Source: Actinomycetota bacterium (lineage in GTDB: Bacteria > Actinomycetota > Rubrobacteria > Rubrobacterales > Rubrobacteraceae). From it: 5,417 bases of DNA. The number at the start of each line of letters is the position of its first letter. Position 1 is the first letter of the stretch. The notes under the pieces were generated by a model. That model worked only from the letters and a program-made list of their open reading frames with translations. It did not search any database and was not told the origin of the DNA. The stretch covers positions 1 to 5,417 of the forward strand of contig JAIVIG010000426.1 in the NCBI GenBank assembly GCA_020200675.1, read 5' to 3'. Below, piece after piece: positions 1 to 5,319 of this stretch. Position numbers and translations under genes: made by a program.

Positions 1-810
1 CTCCATAAGCCTGTAAGCGGATGGGTGAACTCGGGCTTCTTCCGAGATCCACAACCCCCCGCCACACCACTCGCCGGGTACCTCGACCCTCACTCGACCC
101 GAGAGCGCGTCGCGCTGGGCCGTCCGGTAGGACTCGAGCGTGCCGATGTCCGACCAGTAGAAGTCCCCTTCGTCGTATCCCAAGATCTTCTCCCCGGATT
201 CCAGGAGTCGCGGGAAGACATCCTTCGCGAAGTCGAAGAAGGTGTCCTCCGGTATGTAGTCGAGGACTTCCGGTTCCGGGACGTAGATGCCGGTGTTGGC
301 CAGGTCGCCCGCGGCTTCTCGGGGCTCGGGCTTCTCCTGGAACCTCAAGATATTCTTTTCGGCGTCCAGCTCGGCCACCCCGTACTCGGAGGTGTCTCCG
401 ACGCGCTTTAGCGCCAGCGTGGCGATGGCTCCCTTCTCCTTGTGGAAGGCGACCAGTTCGGGTACGTCCACGTCGGCCAGGGCGTCGCCCATGATCACCA
501 CGAACGTCTCGTCGAAGGCGCCCGCCGTGGCGAGCCGCTTGACCCCTCCGGCCGTCCCGGTCAGCCGCTCTTCGCGGGTAAAGTGGATCTTCGCGCCGTC
601 CACCCGCGTCTCCTCCCCGTAGAGCCCGAGGATGGCGTCGGCCAGGTAGTGTACGTTGACGTGGACCTCCTCGACGCCGGCTCTCGCCAGGAGATCGAAG
701 ATGTGTTGCAACACCGGCTTGCCCGCGACCGGGGCCATCGGTTTCGGGAGCACGCCCGTAAGCGGGAAGAGCCTGGTGCCCTTGCCGGCCGCCAGAACCA
801 TCGCTTTCAT
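1..810 (-). CDS. Sugar-1-phosphate nucleotidyltransferase (NDP-sugar pyrophosphorylase), C-terminus beyond the window
   Basis: The visible 270 residues form a near-complete nucleotidyltransferase domain of the COG1208 type, which couples a sugar 1-phosphate to an NTP in the cytoplasm. Seen: the N-terminal nucleotide-binding signature LAAGKGTRLFPLT (residues 6-18) followed by PKPMAPVAGKP (22-32), the metal-binding G-D pair at 108-109, EYGVAELD (142-149), the FQEKPEP block (157-163), NTGIYV (172-177) and the WSDIGT motif (219-224). From about residue 247 (EWCGGGLWISEEARVHPSA) the sequence looks like the start of a left-handed beta-helix, as in mannose-1-phosphate guanylyltransferase and related enzymes, so the whole protein is probably longer than 330 residues. 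The ATG start at 810 is preceded by a perfect GGAGGT at 817-822, spaced six bases. It is the last visible gene of the operon and would supply the activated sugar. The sugar and nucleotide (GDP-mannose, dTDP- or UDP-glucose) cannot be decided from the motifs. Confidence 0.93.
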   Translation of the reverse strand, partial: MKAMVLAAGKGTRLFPLTGVLPKPMAPVAGKPVLQHIFDLLARAGVEEVHVNVHYLADAILGLYGEETRVDGAKIHFTREERLTGTAGGVKRLATAGAFDETFVVIMGDALADVDVPELVAFHKEKGAIATLALKRVGDTSEYGVAELDAEKNILRFQEKPEPREAAGDLANTGIYVPEPEVLDYIPEDTFFDFAKDVFPRLLESGEKILGYDEGDFYWSDIGTLESYRTAQRDALSGRVRVEVPGEWCGGGLWISEEARVHPSAYRLME

Positions 811-816
811 ACCCCT

Positions 817-822
817 ACCTCC
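817..822 (-). promoter_or_regulatory. Ribosome binding site of the nucleotidyltransferase
   Basis: The coding strand reads GGAGGT six bases before the ATG at 810, matching the anti-Shine-Dalgarno sequence fully. It fixes the start and suggests efficient independent initiation, even though the preceding gene ends only 52 bases upstream. Confidence 0.85.
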
Positions 823-844
823 GTCATGTGTACGAATACCGTCC

Positions 845-864
845 AGGCCGGCTGCTACCGGCCT
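845..864 (-). repeat. Perfect hairpin between the 72-aa gene and the nucleotidyltransferase
   Basis: AGGCCGG (845-851) and CCGGCCT (858-864) are perfect inverted repeats around a 6-base loop. On the transcribed strand the stem begins within the stop codon of the 72-aa gene (863-865) and lies 23 bases upstream of the GGAGGT of the next gene. There is no T-run after it, so it is not a classical intrinsic terminator. It could be an intercistronic stability or attenuating element, or a factor-assisted terminator of the type found in high-GC bacteria. Confidence 0.55.
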
Positions 865-1081
865 ACCCTGCTAGTTTCTCCGGCATCTCGAACCCGACCA
901 ACCCTGCTGCCGGTGCGGCAGAGTCCCGAACGAAGAACGCCTCGGGGTCTATCGGGTACACGACTCGAACGTCGGTGTCGGGGTAGTAAGACCCCGCGAC
1001 GTCCACGGCTCGCCGGATGCTCTCGGCCCTAACCGCCGCCCTTAAACGAGCGTCGCCCACCTCGACCAGGACCTCAATCAC
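863..1081 (-). CDS. 72-residue protein of unknown function, coupled to the GT2 gene
   Basis: I do not recognise a family. The protein starts with GTG at 1081, the first possible start after an in-frame TAG upstream. A GGAG-like site lies within GAGGGAGAAC, about eight bases before it. Its start overlaps the end of the glycosyltransferase gene by 8 bp, which suggests translational coupling. The sequence looks like a small alpha/beta domain: a beta strand (MIEVLVEVGD), an arginine-rich helix (ARLRAAVRAESIRRAVDVAG, about residues 11-30), a second strand (TDVRVVYPIDPEAFFV, about 36-51) and an Ala/Pro-rich tail. There is no signal peptide, membrane segment or cysteine. Codon use is GC-biased at third positions as in its neighbours, and its place inside the operon supports a real gene. 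A role beside the sugar enzymes is only inferred from position. Confidence 0.72.
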   Translation of the reverse strand: MIEVLVEVGDARLRAAVRAESIRRAVDVAGSYYPDTDVRVVYPIDPEAFFVRDSAAPAAGLVGFEMPEKLAG

Positions 1082-1784
1082 GCGCCGTTCTCCCTCGCCC
1101 GCCCATCTTGCGAGCCTCGACGGTCGCCTCTGCTATGAGCCGCCAGGAACGGGCGTGGTGGGCGGTATTCACGGCGTCGTGGGGCCGCCGTCCAGAAAGC
1201 TGGCGGCGCAGGCGCTGCGCCCGGACCCGCAGGAGCCTCTTTATGTCCTCCAGGGCGGTGGAGGCTACGTCGACCCGGCTGTCGAGGTCCTCGATCCATA
1301 TAAGGAGGTTGTAGCAGCGCGAGATCAACTCGCGCTTCCACTGGCGCGTCACCATCGCCCCCTTCAGCAGCCGCGAGCCGATAGCCACGTCGCTGTGGCC
1401 GGTCGCGAGCGGCGCGACCAGCGGCAAAAAGGACCACAGGTTGGTCGAGAGGTCCACGTCCATGTAGGCGACGACGTCCGCCTCTGAGGCGAGCCAGGCC
1501 GCCTTGAGTGCCCGCCCGCGCCCCTTCTCTTCCAGATGCAAGACGGAGACGCGAGGGTTGGCGGCGGCGAGCCCCTCGGCGACGGCGAGGGTGGCGTCGG
1601 TCGAGGCGTTGTCAGCGATGACGACCGACCAGCGGTAGGGGAAGTAGGTCTCCAGGTAGGTACATAGGGCGGGGATGCTCTCTGGCAAGGCGTCCTGCTC
1701 GTTGTAGACGGGGACGACCACCTCGACCGAGACCTGCCGGTGCGGCAGCGTGTCGTCCCGTCGCGGCATCGTTTTGTTGATCAT
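1074..1784 (-). CDS. Family 2 glycosyltransferase, polyprenyl-phosphate sugar synthase type, with an internal in-frame deletion
   Basis: This is a GT-A glycosyltransferase of the DPM1/ALG5-like branch of family 2, which transfers a sugar from an NDP-sugar to a polyprenyl phosphate at the inner face of the membrane. Seen: VVVPVYNEQDALP (22-34), VVIADNASTDAT (54-65), LHLEEKGRGRALKAA (82-96), the metal-binding MDVDLST (DxD at 109-111) and AIGSRLLKGA (134-143). After RCYNLLI (156-162) the sequence jumps to WIEDLDSRVDVASTALEDIKRLLRVR. In the family these two segments are separated by roughly 60 residues carrying the QCGFKA-like and FDTELL-like blocks and the EVPV strand. That acceptor-side block is absent, so activity is doubtful. 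At 236 residues it is correspondingly short. No C-terminal membrane segments are present. I chose the ATG at 1784 because GGGAGG lies six bases upstream. The in-frame ATG at 1817 would add 11 residues and has a weaker site. Confidence 0.88.
   Translation of the reverse strand: MINKTMPRRDDTLPHRQVSVEVVVPVYNEQDALPESIPALCTYLETYFPYRWSVVIADNASTDATLAVAEGLAAANPRVSVLHLEEKGRGRALKAAWLASEADVVAYMDVDLSTNLWSFLPLVAPLATGHSDVAIGSRLLKGAMVTRQWKRELISRCYNLLIWIEDLDSRVDVASTALEDIKRLLRVRAQRLRRQLSGRRPHDAVNTAHHARSWRLIAEATVEARKMGGRGRTARD
1298..1299 (-). other. Deletion junction inside the GT2 gene (between bases 1298 and 1299, approximate)
   Basis: Codons for YNLLI end at 1299 and the codons for WIEDLDSRV begin at 1298. 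In DPM1-like enzymes these motifs are not adjacent. The reading frame is maintained across the join, so about 60 codons are missing. The exact breakpoint cannot be placed without an intact relative; the coding strand here contains GATCGA (1291-1296 on plus). Confidence 0.75.
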
Positions 1785-1788
1785 GGAA

Positions 1789-1797
1789 CCCCTCCCT
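1789..1797 (-). promoter_or_regulatory. Ribosome binding site that selects the GT2 start at 1784
   Basis: The coding strand reads AGGGAGGGG, with GGGAGG spaced six bases from the ATG at 1784. The alternative ATG at 1817 has only a GAGAGCGAG stretch directly before it. The stronger site favours the shorter protein. Confidence 0.75.
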
Positions 1798-1843
1798 TTC
1801 TTCGTCGAGTTCTTCATCTCGCTCTCTAGTGTGATCCCGCTGG

Positions 1844-2971
1844 CTATGATCGGCCCGTGAAGAGCTTATGGATTTTCTTAGGTTTGCTGGATACTCCCGA
1901 ACTTTCTCCGGTGGAGCGCTTCCTCTCGCGGCCGAAGACGTAGAGGACGAAGCCGAAGGCGACGATGCTCCAGTAGTTGATGATGCGGAACAGGAGGGTG
2001 GCGGCGGTCGCGGTCGCGACGTCCAGCCCCAGCCAACCGAGCATGACTACCATGCCTGCCTCCGTGAAGCCGAGACCCGCCGGTGTTATCGGCACCGTCG
2101 ACAACAGCGAGGCGGCGAGCGCTACCACCAGGGCGCCCGCTACCGATACCGGCGCGCCCACTGCAGCAGCCGTCGCGTAGAGCGCCGCCCCTTCGAGGAC
2201 CCAGCCGGCCGCGGAGAGGGCGACGAGCAGCGGGAGCCTGCCGCGGAACGAACCGATGACGCCGTGCTCGAGGCGGGAGTAGTGGGTGTGGAGGCGTTTG
2301 GGCAGTATCCGCTCGAACGCCCACCTGAAGCGCCGCATGGAGAGGAGCCCCAAGATCCCTACGACCGAGAGGATCAAGCCGGCCGCGAGCGCCTGGACGG
2401 CCTCGGCCGGCAACGAGCCGCCGAAGACTACCAGAACGCCCGCGCCCACCATCGTCGCCAGCACCAGGAGATCCAGGAGCCGCTCGGCCAAGACGGTGCC
2501 GAGCGTGACCGCGAAGGAGACGCCCGCTTCCTTCTTCAGGAGGTAGCCGCGGTAGGCGTCCCCGAGCCGGGCGATGGTTACGCAGTTGGCGAACCAGGCT
2601 GTGTACATGATCCTGGTCAGCCCGATTGTCGAGGGCATGGACTGCCCGGGCTCCCGACTGTAGCCGACGTTGGCGAGCAGCGCCTTCCAACGCAGGGCGC
2701 GCAAGGGGAACGAGCAGTAGAAGATCGCGAAAGCTAGCGCAAAAAACCACGCGTTCGCCCCCCGCAAGCTCTCCCACGTCTCGCCCCAGTCGACCCCCAA
2801 GAACTCCCGGTACATCAGGTACAGGACGGCCGCCGCCAGGAGGAACGAGGCGACGTTGCGCACGCTGAAGATGCGCCGTCCGAGCGGGGGCGCGCCCGCC
2901 GCGTTGTCCGCGGGCGTCTTATCGGGAGGTTTGCTCAACTCGATCGTCCCTTGAGCTCTCTTGCCCGCCAT
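1844..2971 (-). CDS. UPF0104 integral membrane protein (lysylphosphatidylglycerol synthase TM-region family), putative flippase-like
   Basis: An intact 375-residue polytopic membrane protein. After a charged cytoplasmic N-terminus (1-37), hydrophobic segments appear at about 38-55, 73-91, 155-184, 192-211, 246-270, 275-292, 303-313 and 326-346, followed by a basic tail (KRSTGE...KKIHKLF). Family hallmarks visible are LRALRWKALL (90-99), the N..TIARLGDAYRGYLLKKE block (129-148), STVPITPAGLGFTEAG (291-306) and FRIINYWSIVAF (328-339). The fold is that of the membrane half of MprF without the catalytic soluble domain. Such stand-alone proteins often sit beside glycosyltransferases and are annotated as flippase-like, but their transport role is mostly unproven. 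The ATG at 2971 lies three bases after the upstream stop codon (2975-2977), with GGGAGG about nine bases before the ATG inside the end of the upstream gene, so translation is probably coupled. A role in moving or handling the lipid-linked sugar is inference from context. Confidence 0.92.
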   Translation of the reverse strand: MAGKRAQGTIELSKPPDKTPADNAAGAPPLGRRIFSVRNVASFLLAAAVLYLMYREFLGVDWGETWESLRGANAWFFALAFAIFYCSFPLRALRWKALLANVGYSREPGQSMPSTIGLTRIMYTAWFANCVTIARLGDAYRGYLLKKEAGVSFAVTLGTVLAERLLDLLVLATMVGAGVLVVFGGSLPAEAVQALAAGLILSVVGILGLLSMRRFRWAFERILPKRLHTHYSRLEHGVIGSFRGRLPLLVALSAAGWVLEGAALYATAAAVGAPVSVAGALVVALAASLLSTVPITPAGLGFTEAGMVVMLGWLGLDVATATAATLLFRIINYWSIVAFGFVLYVFGRERKRSTGESSGVSSKPKKIHKLFTGRS

Positions 2972-3460
2972 CTGTTATTGCCCTCCCGTGCCGCCGCAGT
3001 CGTAGAGCGCTTGGGCTCTTCCCGGGCCTCCAGGGCCGCCGCCACCCTGCTCCTCGTCCTCCTCCGGCGACTTCCACAGCTCTTCCGGGACCTTCTCACA
3101 GTTGTCCTGCACCCAGGTCACCGCCTCGTTGTCCGCGCCCGGAGGACCGCCCGGGGGAGGACCATGGGGGGCGCTGCCGCCGGAGGCCTCCTGTTCGGCC
3201 TCCCTCTCGGCCCTCATCTCCTCCATACGCTCCCTGTCTTGCACCAGGAAGAAGCGCACTGCGCCCTCGTCTACTAGGCCGGAGAGCTCTTCGGTAGCGA
3301 AGACCGGATCGCGGCCCATGAACCCGCCCAGGTTAATCACCGGCTCGTCGGTGCCCAGGATGATCGGGGCCAGGGGCATAGAGCTGGGGCCGGCGACCAG
3401 ATACGTGGCGTCGCCTTTGTTGGCCTGCAAGTACTCCAACAACACCGGGTCCGCCTCTCT

Positions 3461-3538
3461 ACCACCAGGACCCCCGGGACCGCCGGGCGGGGGCCCACCG
3501 CCGGGGCCACCCGGAGGCCCTCCGGGACCACCCGGCGC
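3461..3538 (-). repeat. Collagen-like Gly/Pro tract in the GT39 gene (second)
   Basis: Twenty-six residues of almost only Gly and Pro (GGPGGPPGGPGGGPPPGGPG region) join the last membrane helix to the soluble C-terminal domain. It probably acts as an extended linker outside the membrane. Shorter tracts of the same kind occur at about 3130-3180 (GPPPGGPP) and close to the C-terminus at about 3015-3045. Confidence 0.85.
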
Positions 3539-4135
3539 TCCCTCCGCTTCGATAGGCCGGGGGCCGGCGGCCGGCAATCCCCCGCCGCCTTGGGACGACA
3601 GGGTGTCGTAGGTGGCCCAGGCCGCCGGAGCGACGAGGAGAGCCAGTATCCCCGCGGTCGCCGCGCCGACGGCATAAGTGCCGATCCTCATGGGGGGCCT
3701 CAGGCGAACGAGGACGAGAATCCCGGCCGCGACCAGACATATCCCCGCTATCGCGGGTATCAGCCAGGCGCGCCAGACGGCGTAGTCGAAGAGGACGTAA
3801 GCCTGCACGGCCGCCATGCCTACCAGCGTCAGGGGCAAGAGCCACCCGCGCCAACCGGGGCTCCGGTAATCCTTCCACAACGCCACCGCGCCGATGCCCA
3901 CCAAAGCCGCCACGGCCGGGGCGAGCATCACCAGGTAGTGACGGTGCCCGTAGCCGGAGACGCTGAAGTAGGCGGCCGCCGTGAAGAGCCACGTCCCCCA
4001 CATCACGAGGGCCGCGTGCCGACGGTCGAGCGGCAAACGGGGGCGTCGCTGCCAGTCCGCCGCCACCAGGCCGACCACGGCCAGCGGCAAGAGCCACCCT
4101 ATCTGCCCGGCGTTCTGCTGGTTTAGCATCCTCAA

Positions 4136-4309
4136 AGGCCCCGGCTCGCCGTTCTCGCCTACGCCGCCCGGTCCGCCTCCTCCCGGTCCGCCGCCCGGCC
4201 CGCCTTTCGGAGCGCCTCCTCCGTCTTTCCCCTTGGCGTCGGGCGACTTTTCGGCGGCCTTTTCGTTGCCCGCTTTGCCGGCCCCTCCCGGTGGAGGGCC
4301 TCCCGGCCC
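4136..4309 (-). repeat. Low-complexity Gly/Pro/Lys-rich tract in the GT39 gene (first)
   Basis: About 58 residues of mainly Gly, Pro and Ala with interspersed Lys, Glu and Asp (GPGGPPPGG, EKSPDAKGKDGGG, KGGPGGGPGGGGPGG) lie between the QRPYVGGSE segment and the next membrane helix. By family topology this should be an extracytoplasmic loop. The DNA is a run of GGN and CCN codons in changing order, so the low complexity is mainly at protein level. Confidence 0.85.
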
Positions 4310-4408
4310 GTCGCTCCGCCCGAGCAGACGTTCCATGCCGTTGTAGCCGAAGGCCAGGTTGAGCGCCGAGTCGCCTTCGCTGCCGCCCACGTAGGGGCGT
4401 TGGTCGGG

Positions 4409-4424
4409 CGGGGTCGATCGGGGT
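4409..4424 (-). other. Deletion/frameshift junction in the GT39 gene
   Basis: The N-terminal frame reads FTPI up to 4416, then continues as low-quality DPARPTPLRG. The neighbouring frame reads STPPDQRPYVGG from about 4417. On the plus strand CGGGGT occurs at 4409-4414 and again at 4419-4424, separated by four bases, with palindromic CGATCG at 4415-4420 between. Both short repeats are kept, so a simple slipped-repeat deletion, which would leave only one, does not explain the join. Confidence 0.75.
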
Positions 4425-4856
4425 GAACGCCAGAGCAAGCGCGGACAAGAGCCCGGCTATGGGCCCGAAAGTGCGGCGTACCAGGTGGTAGATCAGGGCT
4501 ACCGAGAGGACGCCCGCGACGGCCTGGGGTAATAGCAGGCTCCAGCCGGAAAAGCCGAACAGCCAGGCGTTTGCGGCCTGGACCCAGAGCCCCAGGGGTG
4601 GCTTGTCCACCGAGACGAAGCCGGCGTCGAAGGAGACGAAGAAGAAGTTGCTCCAGCTGGTGAGCATGTTCTTGACGGCGGCGGAGTAGTAGTTGTTCGA
4701 GTACCCCTCGCCCGTAAGCCCGTACACATTGAGGAAGGCGGACAGGATCAGGACCGCCGCCAGGGCGAGCCCGTGCCACGGCGGGTTCGATACCAGCGAG
4801 CGTGCCCCGCCGGAGCGTTTGGTGCCTTTCCGGGCCAGTTCTCCTAACATATCTAT

Positions 4857-4862
4857 CCTCCT
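4857..4862 (-). promoter_or_regulatory. Ribosome binding site of the GT39 gene
   Basis: AGGAGG on the coding strand, six bases before the ATG at 4850. It is the strongest site in the operon along with that of the nucleotidyltransferase and supports 4850 as the first start of the operon. Confidence 0.85.
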
Positions 4863-4889
4863 GTCGCCTGCACGCGTTTTGCCGTCCTC

Positions 4890-4899
4890 GGAAGTCTGG
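4890..4899 (-). repeat. Direct repeat B, downstream copy
   Basis: CCAGACTTCC on the minus strand, followed at once by GAGGA. An identical 10-mer lies at 4971-4980. Confidence 0.7.
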
Positions 4900-4912
4900 A
4901 TGGCGAGCCTAT

Positions 4913-4922
4913 GGGTGTCCTT
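4913..4922 (-). repeat. Direct repeat A, downstream copy
   Basis: AAGGACACCC on the minus strand; an identical copy lies at 5041-5050. Each is followed on the minus strand by repeat B. Confidence 0.7.
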
Positions 4923-4931
4923 TAGCGCCCT

Positions 4932-4945
4932 TATGAGTTTTCATA
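4932..4945. promoter_or_regulatory. Short palindrome TATGA-N4-TCATA, candidate operator
   Basis: TATGA and TCATA form a perfect 5-bp dyad with a GTTT spacer, and the right arm runs into CATAGGA. The same TATGAG and CATAGGA pieces occur in the large dyad at 5240-5284, which suggests one DNA-binding protein could recognise both. It lies about 80 bp before the GT39 start. The regulator is unknown. Confidence 0.4.
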
Positions 4946-4970
4946 GGAACGATCCTCGGGGGGCCGCCCG

Positions 4971-4980
4971 GGAAGTCTGG
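4971..4980 (-). repeat. Direct repeat B, upstream copy
   Basis: CCAGACTTCC on the minus strand, identical to 4890-4899. GAGGA also follows, after a 12-base C/G-rich insertion. Confidence 0.7.
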
Positions 4981-5040
4981 GGATCTAGCGCATCCTGCCT
5001 CCCGGATGTGTTCGAGACCAGCAGCCGGACGATAACCTTC

Positions 5041-5050
5041 GGGTGTCCTT
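5041..5050 (-). repeat. Direct repeat A, upstream copy
   Basis: AAGGACACCC on the minus strand, identical to 4913-4922. The distance from the start of A to the end of B is 80 bp here and 33 bp in the downstream pair. Confidence 0.7.
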
Positions 5051-5239
5051 CTACGAGGCGCAGGCAAGTCGAGCTTACGGGGCGATGAGGAGGGCCGGTG
5101 CTCCGCGTTGGTCGCATCGGTCCGGCACCAACCCTACCGGCGGCGCCCTGGCTCTGTAGCAGCGAGAGCCCGAAAGGTTCGTACCATGCAAGATGCAAAG
5201 GACTGCGGCGGCCCTGCGGTGTTCTTCGGGGTAGGTGCC

Positions 5240-5284
5240 AGTTCTCTATCCTATGAGAATGCATATCCTCTCCATAGGAGAACT
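5240..5284. repeat. 45-bp inverted repeat centred on ATGCAT, operator or hairpin
   Basis: The outer arms AGTTCTC (5240-5246) and GAGAACT (5278-5284) are perfectly complementary. Inside, TCCTATG (5249-5255) pairs with CATAGGA (5273-5279) in a slightly shifted register, and ATGCAT (5259-5264) sits at the centre. On the minus strand it lies 35 bases after the stop of the upstream gene fragment, so it could fold as a terminator-like hairpin. It has no T-tract, and its nested CATAGG dyads equally suit a regulator-binding site. Confidence 0.6.
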
Positions 5285-5319
5285 TAACCTTTCGGAACTA
5301 TTGATCTCTGCATAGGCAT

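Larger units (their letters stand above)
2975..4850 (-). pseudogene. GT39/YkcB-like membrane glycosyltransferase, broken by internal deletion and frameshift
   Basis: Two reading frames together encode most of a polytopic glycosyltransferase of the GT39 (ArnT/PMT, YkcB-like) type, which uses a lipid-linked sugar outside the membrane. N-terminal part, frame 4850-4416, 145 residues: membrane segment at 27-42, the extracytoplasmic GYSNNYYSAAVKNM (49-62), SVDKPPLGLWVQ (80-91), further segments, and FTPI (142-145). C-terminal part, readable from about 4417 to 2975: STPPDQRPYVGGSE, a Gly/Pro/Lys-rich loop, QIGWLLPLA, SGYGHRHYLVMLAP, several more membrane helices, a Gly/Pro tract, then a soluble domain with YLVAGPSSMPLAPIILGTDEPV, NLGGFMGRDP and LYDCGG that resembles the C-terminal YkcA/B-like domain. 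In relatives FTPI is followed by an NRNN-type motif and several membrane helices before the TPxDQRPYVG motif; about 100 residues are absent here and the frame changes. The start at 4850 is well supported by AGGAGG six bases before it (4857-4862). Two separate proteins could still be made, but neither would be a complete enzyme. Confidence 0.87.
4851..5319 (-). promoter_or_regulatory. Gene-free upstream region, likely promoter/leader of the operon
   Basis: About 470 bp between the GT39 start and the end of the preceding gene fragment. Open frames across it (for example 5264-4941) have no recognisable motifs, no ribosome binding site and rare-residue composition, so I call it noncoding. It should hold the operon promoter, but I see no convincing TTGACA/TATAAT pair. 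Contents: a 45-bp dyad (5240-5284), five CATAGG/CCTATG hexamers, duplicated 10-bp motifs, and a small perfect hairpin GGCTCT/AGAGCC (5150-5155 with 5165-5170). No known riboswitch or T-box consensus was recognised. Confidence 0.5.

Noticed and set aside
25..411. Plus-strand frame with protein-like composition opposite the nucleotidyltransferase
   Set aside because: The minus strand carries all nucleotidyltransferase motifs over the same bases; the plus frame is an antisense shadow.
1074..1190. Second frameshift in the C-terminal tail of the GT2 gene
   Set aside because: The tail is unlike any motif I know, but its third codon positions stay GC-rich in the same frame and it ends with an overlap to the next gene, so the annotated frame is the best choice.
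1868..2737. Long open frame on the plus strand opposite the UPF0104 gene
   Set aside because: It is the complementary shadow of a clear membrane-protein gene; the translation is charged and low in hydrophobics with no family motifs.
3461..3543. CRISPR or tandem DNA repeat array in the CCC/GGG-rich stretch
   Set aside because: There is no regular repeat-spacer unit; it encodes Gly/Pro in frame with the gene.
2975..4850. Programmed frameshift as the reason for the two GT39 frames
   Set aside because: The conserved segments at the join are normally about 100 residues apart, so sequence is missing; no slippery heptamer is visible at 4409-4424.
5085..5140. Possible riboswitch or T-box in the leader
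   Set aside because: GGTGC/GCACC pairing exists around 5097-5130, but no known conserved core (T-box, cobalamin, c-di-GMP, c-di-AMP) could be matched.
4941..5264. 107-codon open frame on the minus strand upstream of the GT39 gene
   Set aside because: No ribosome binding site, no recognisable motif, and a composition rich in Arg, Ser, Pro and His typical of noncoding GC-rich DNA; it also runs across the dyad and repeat elements.
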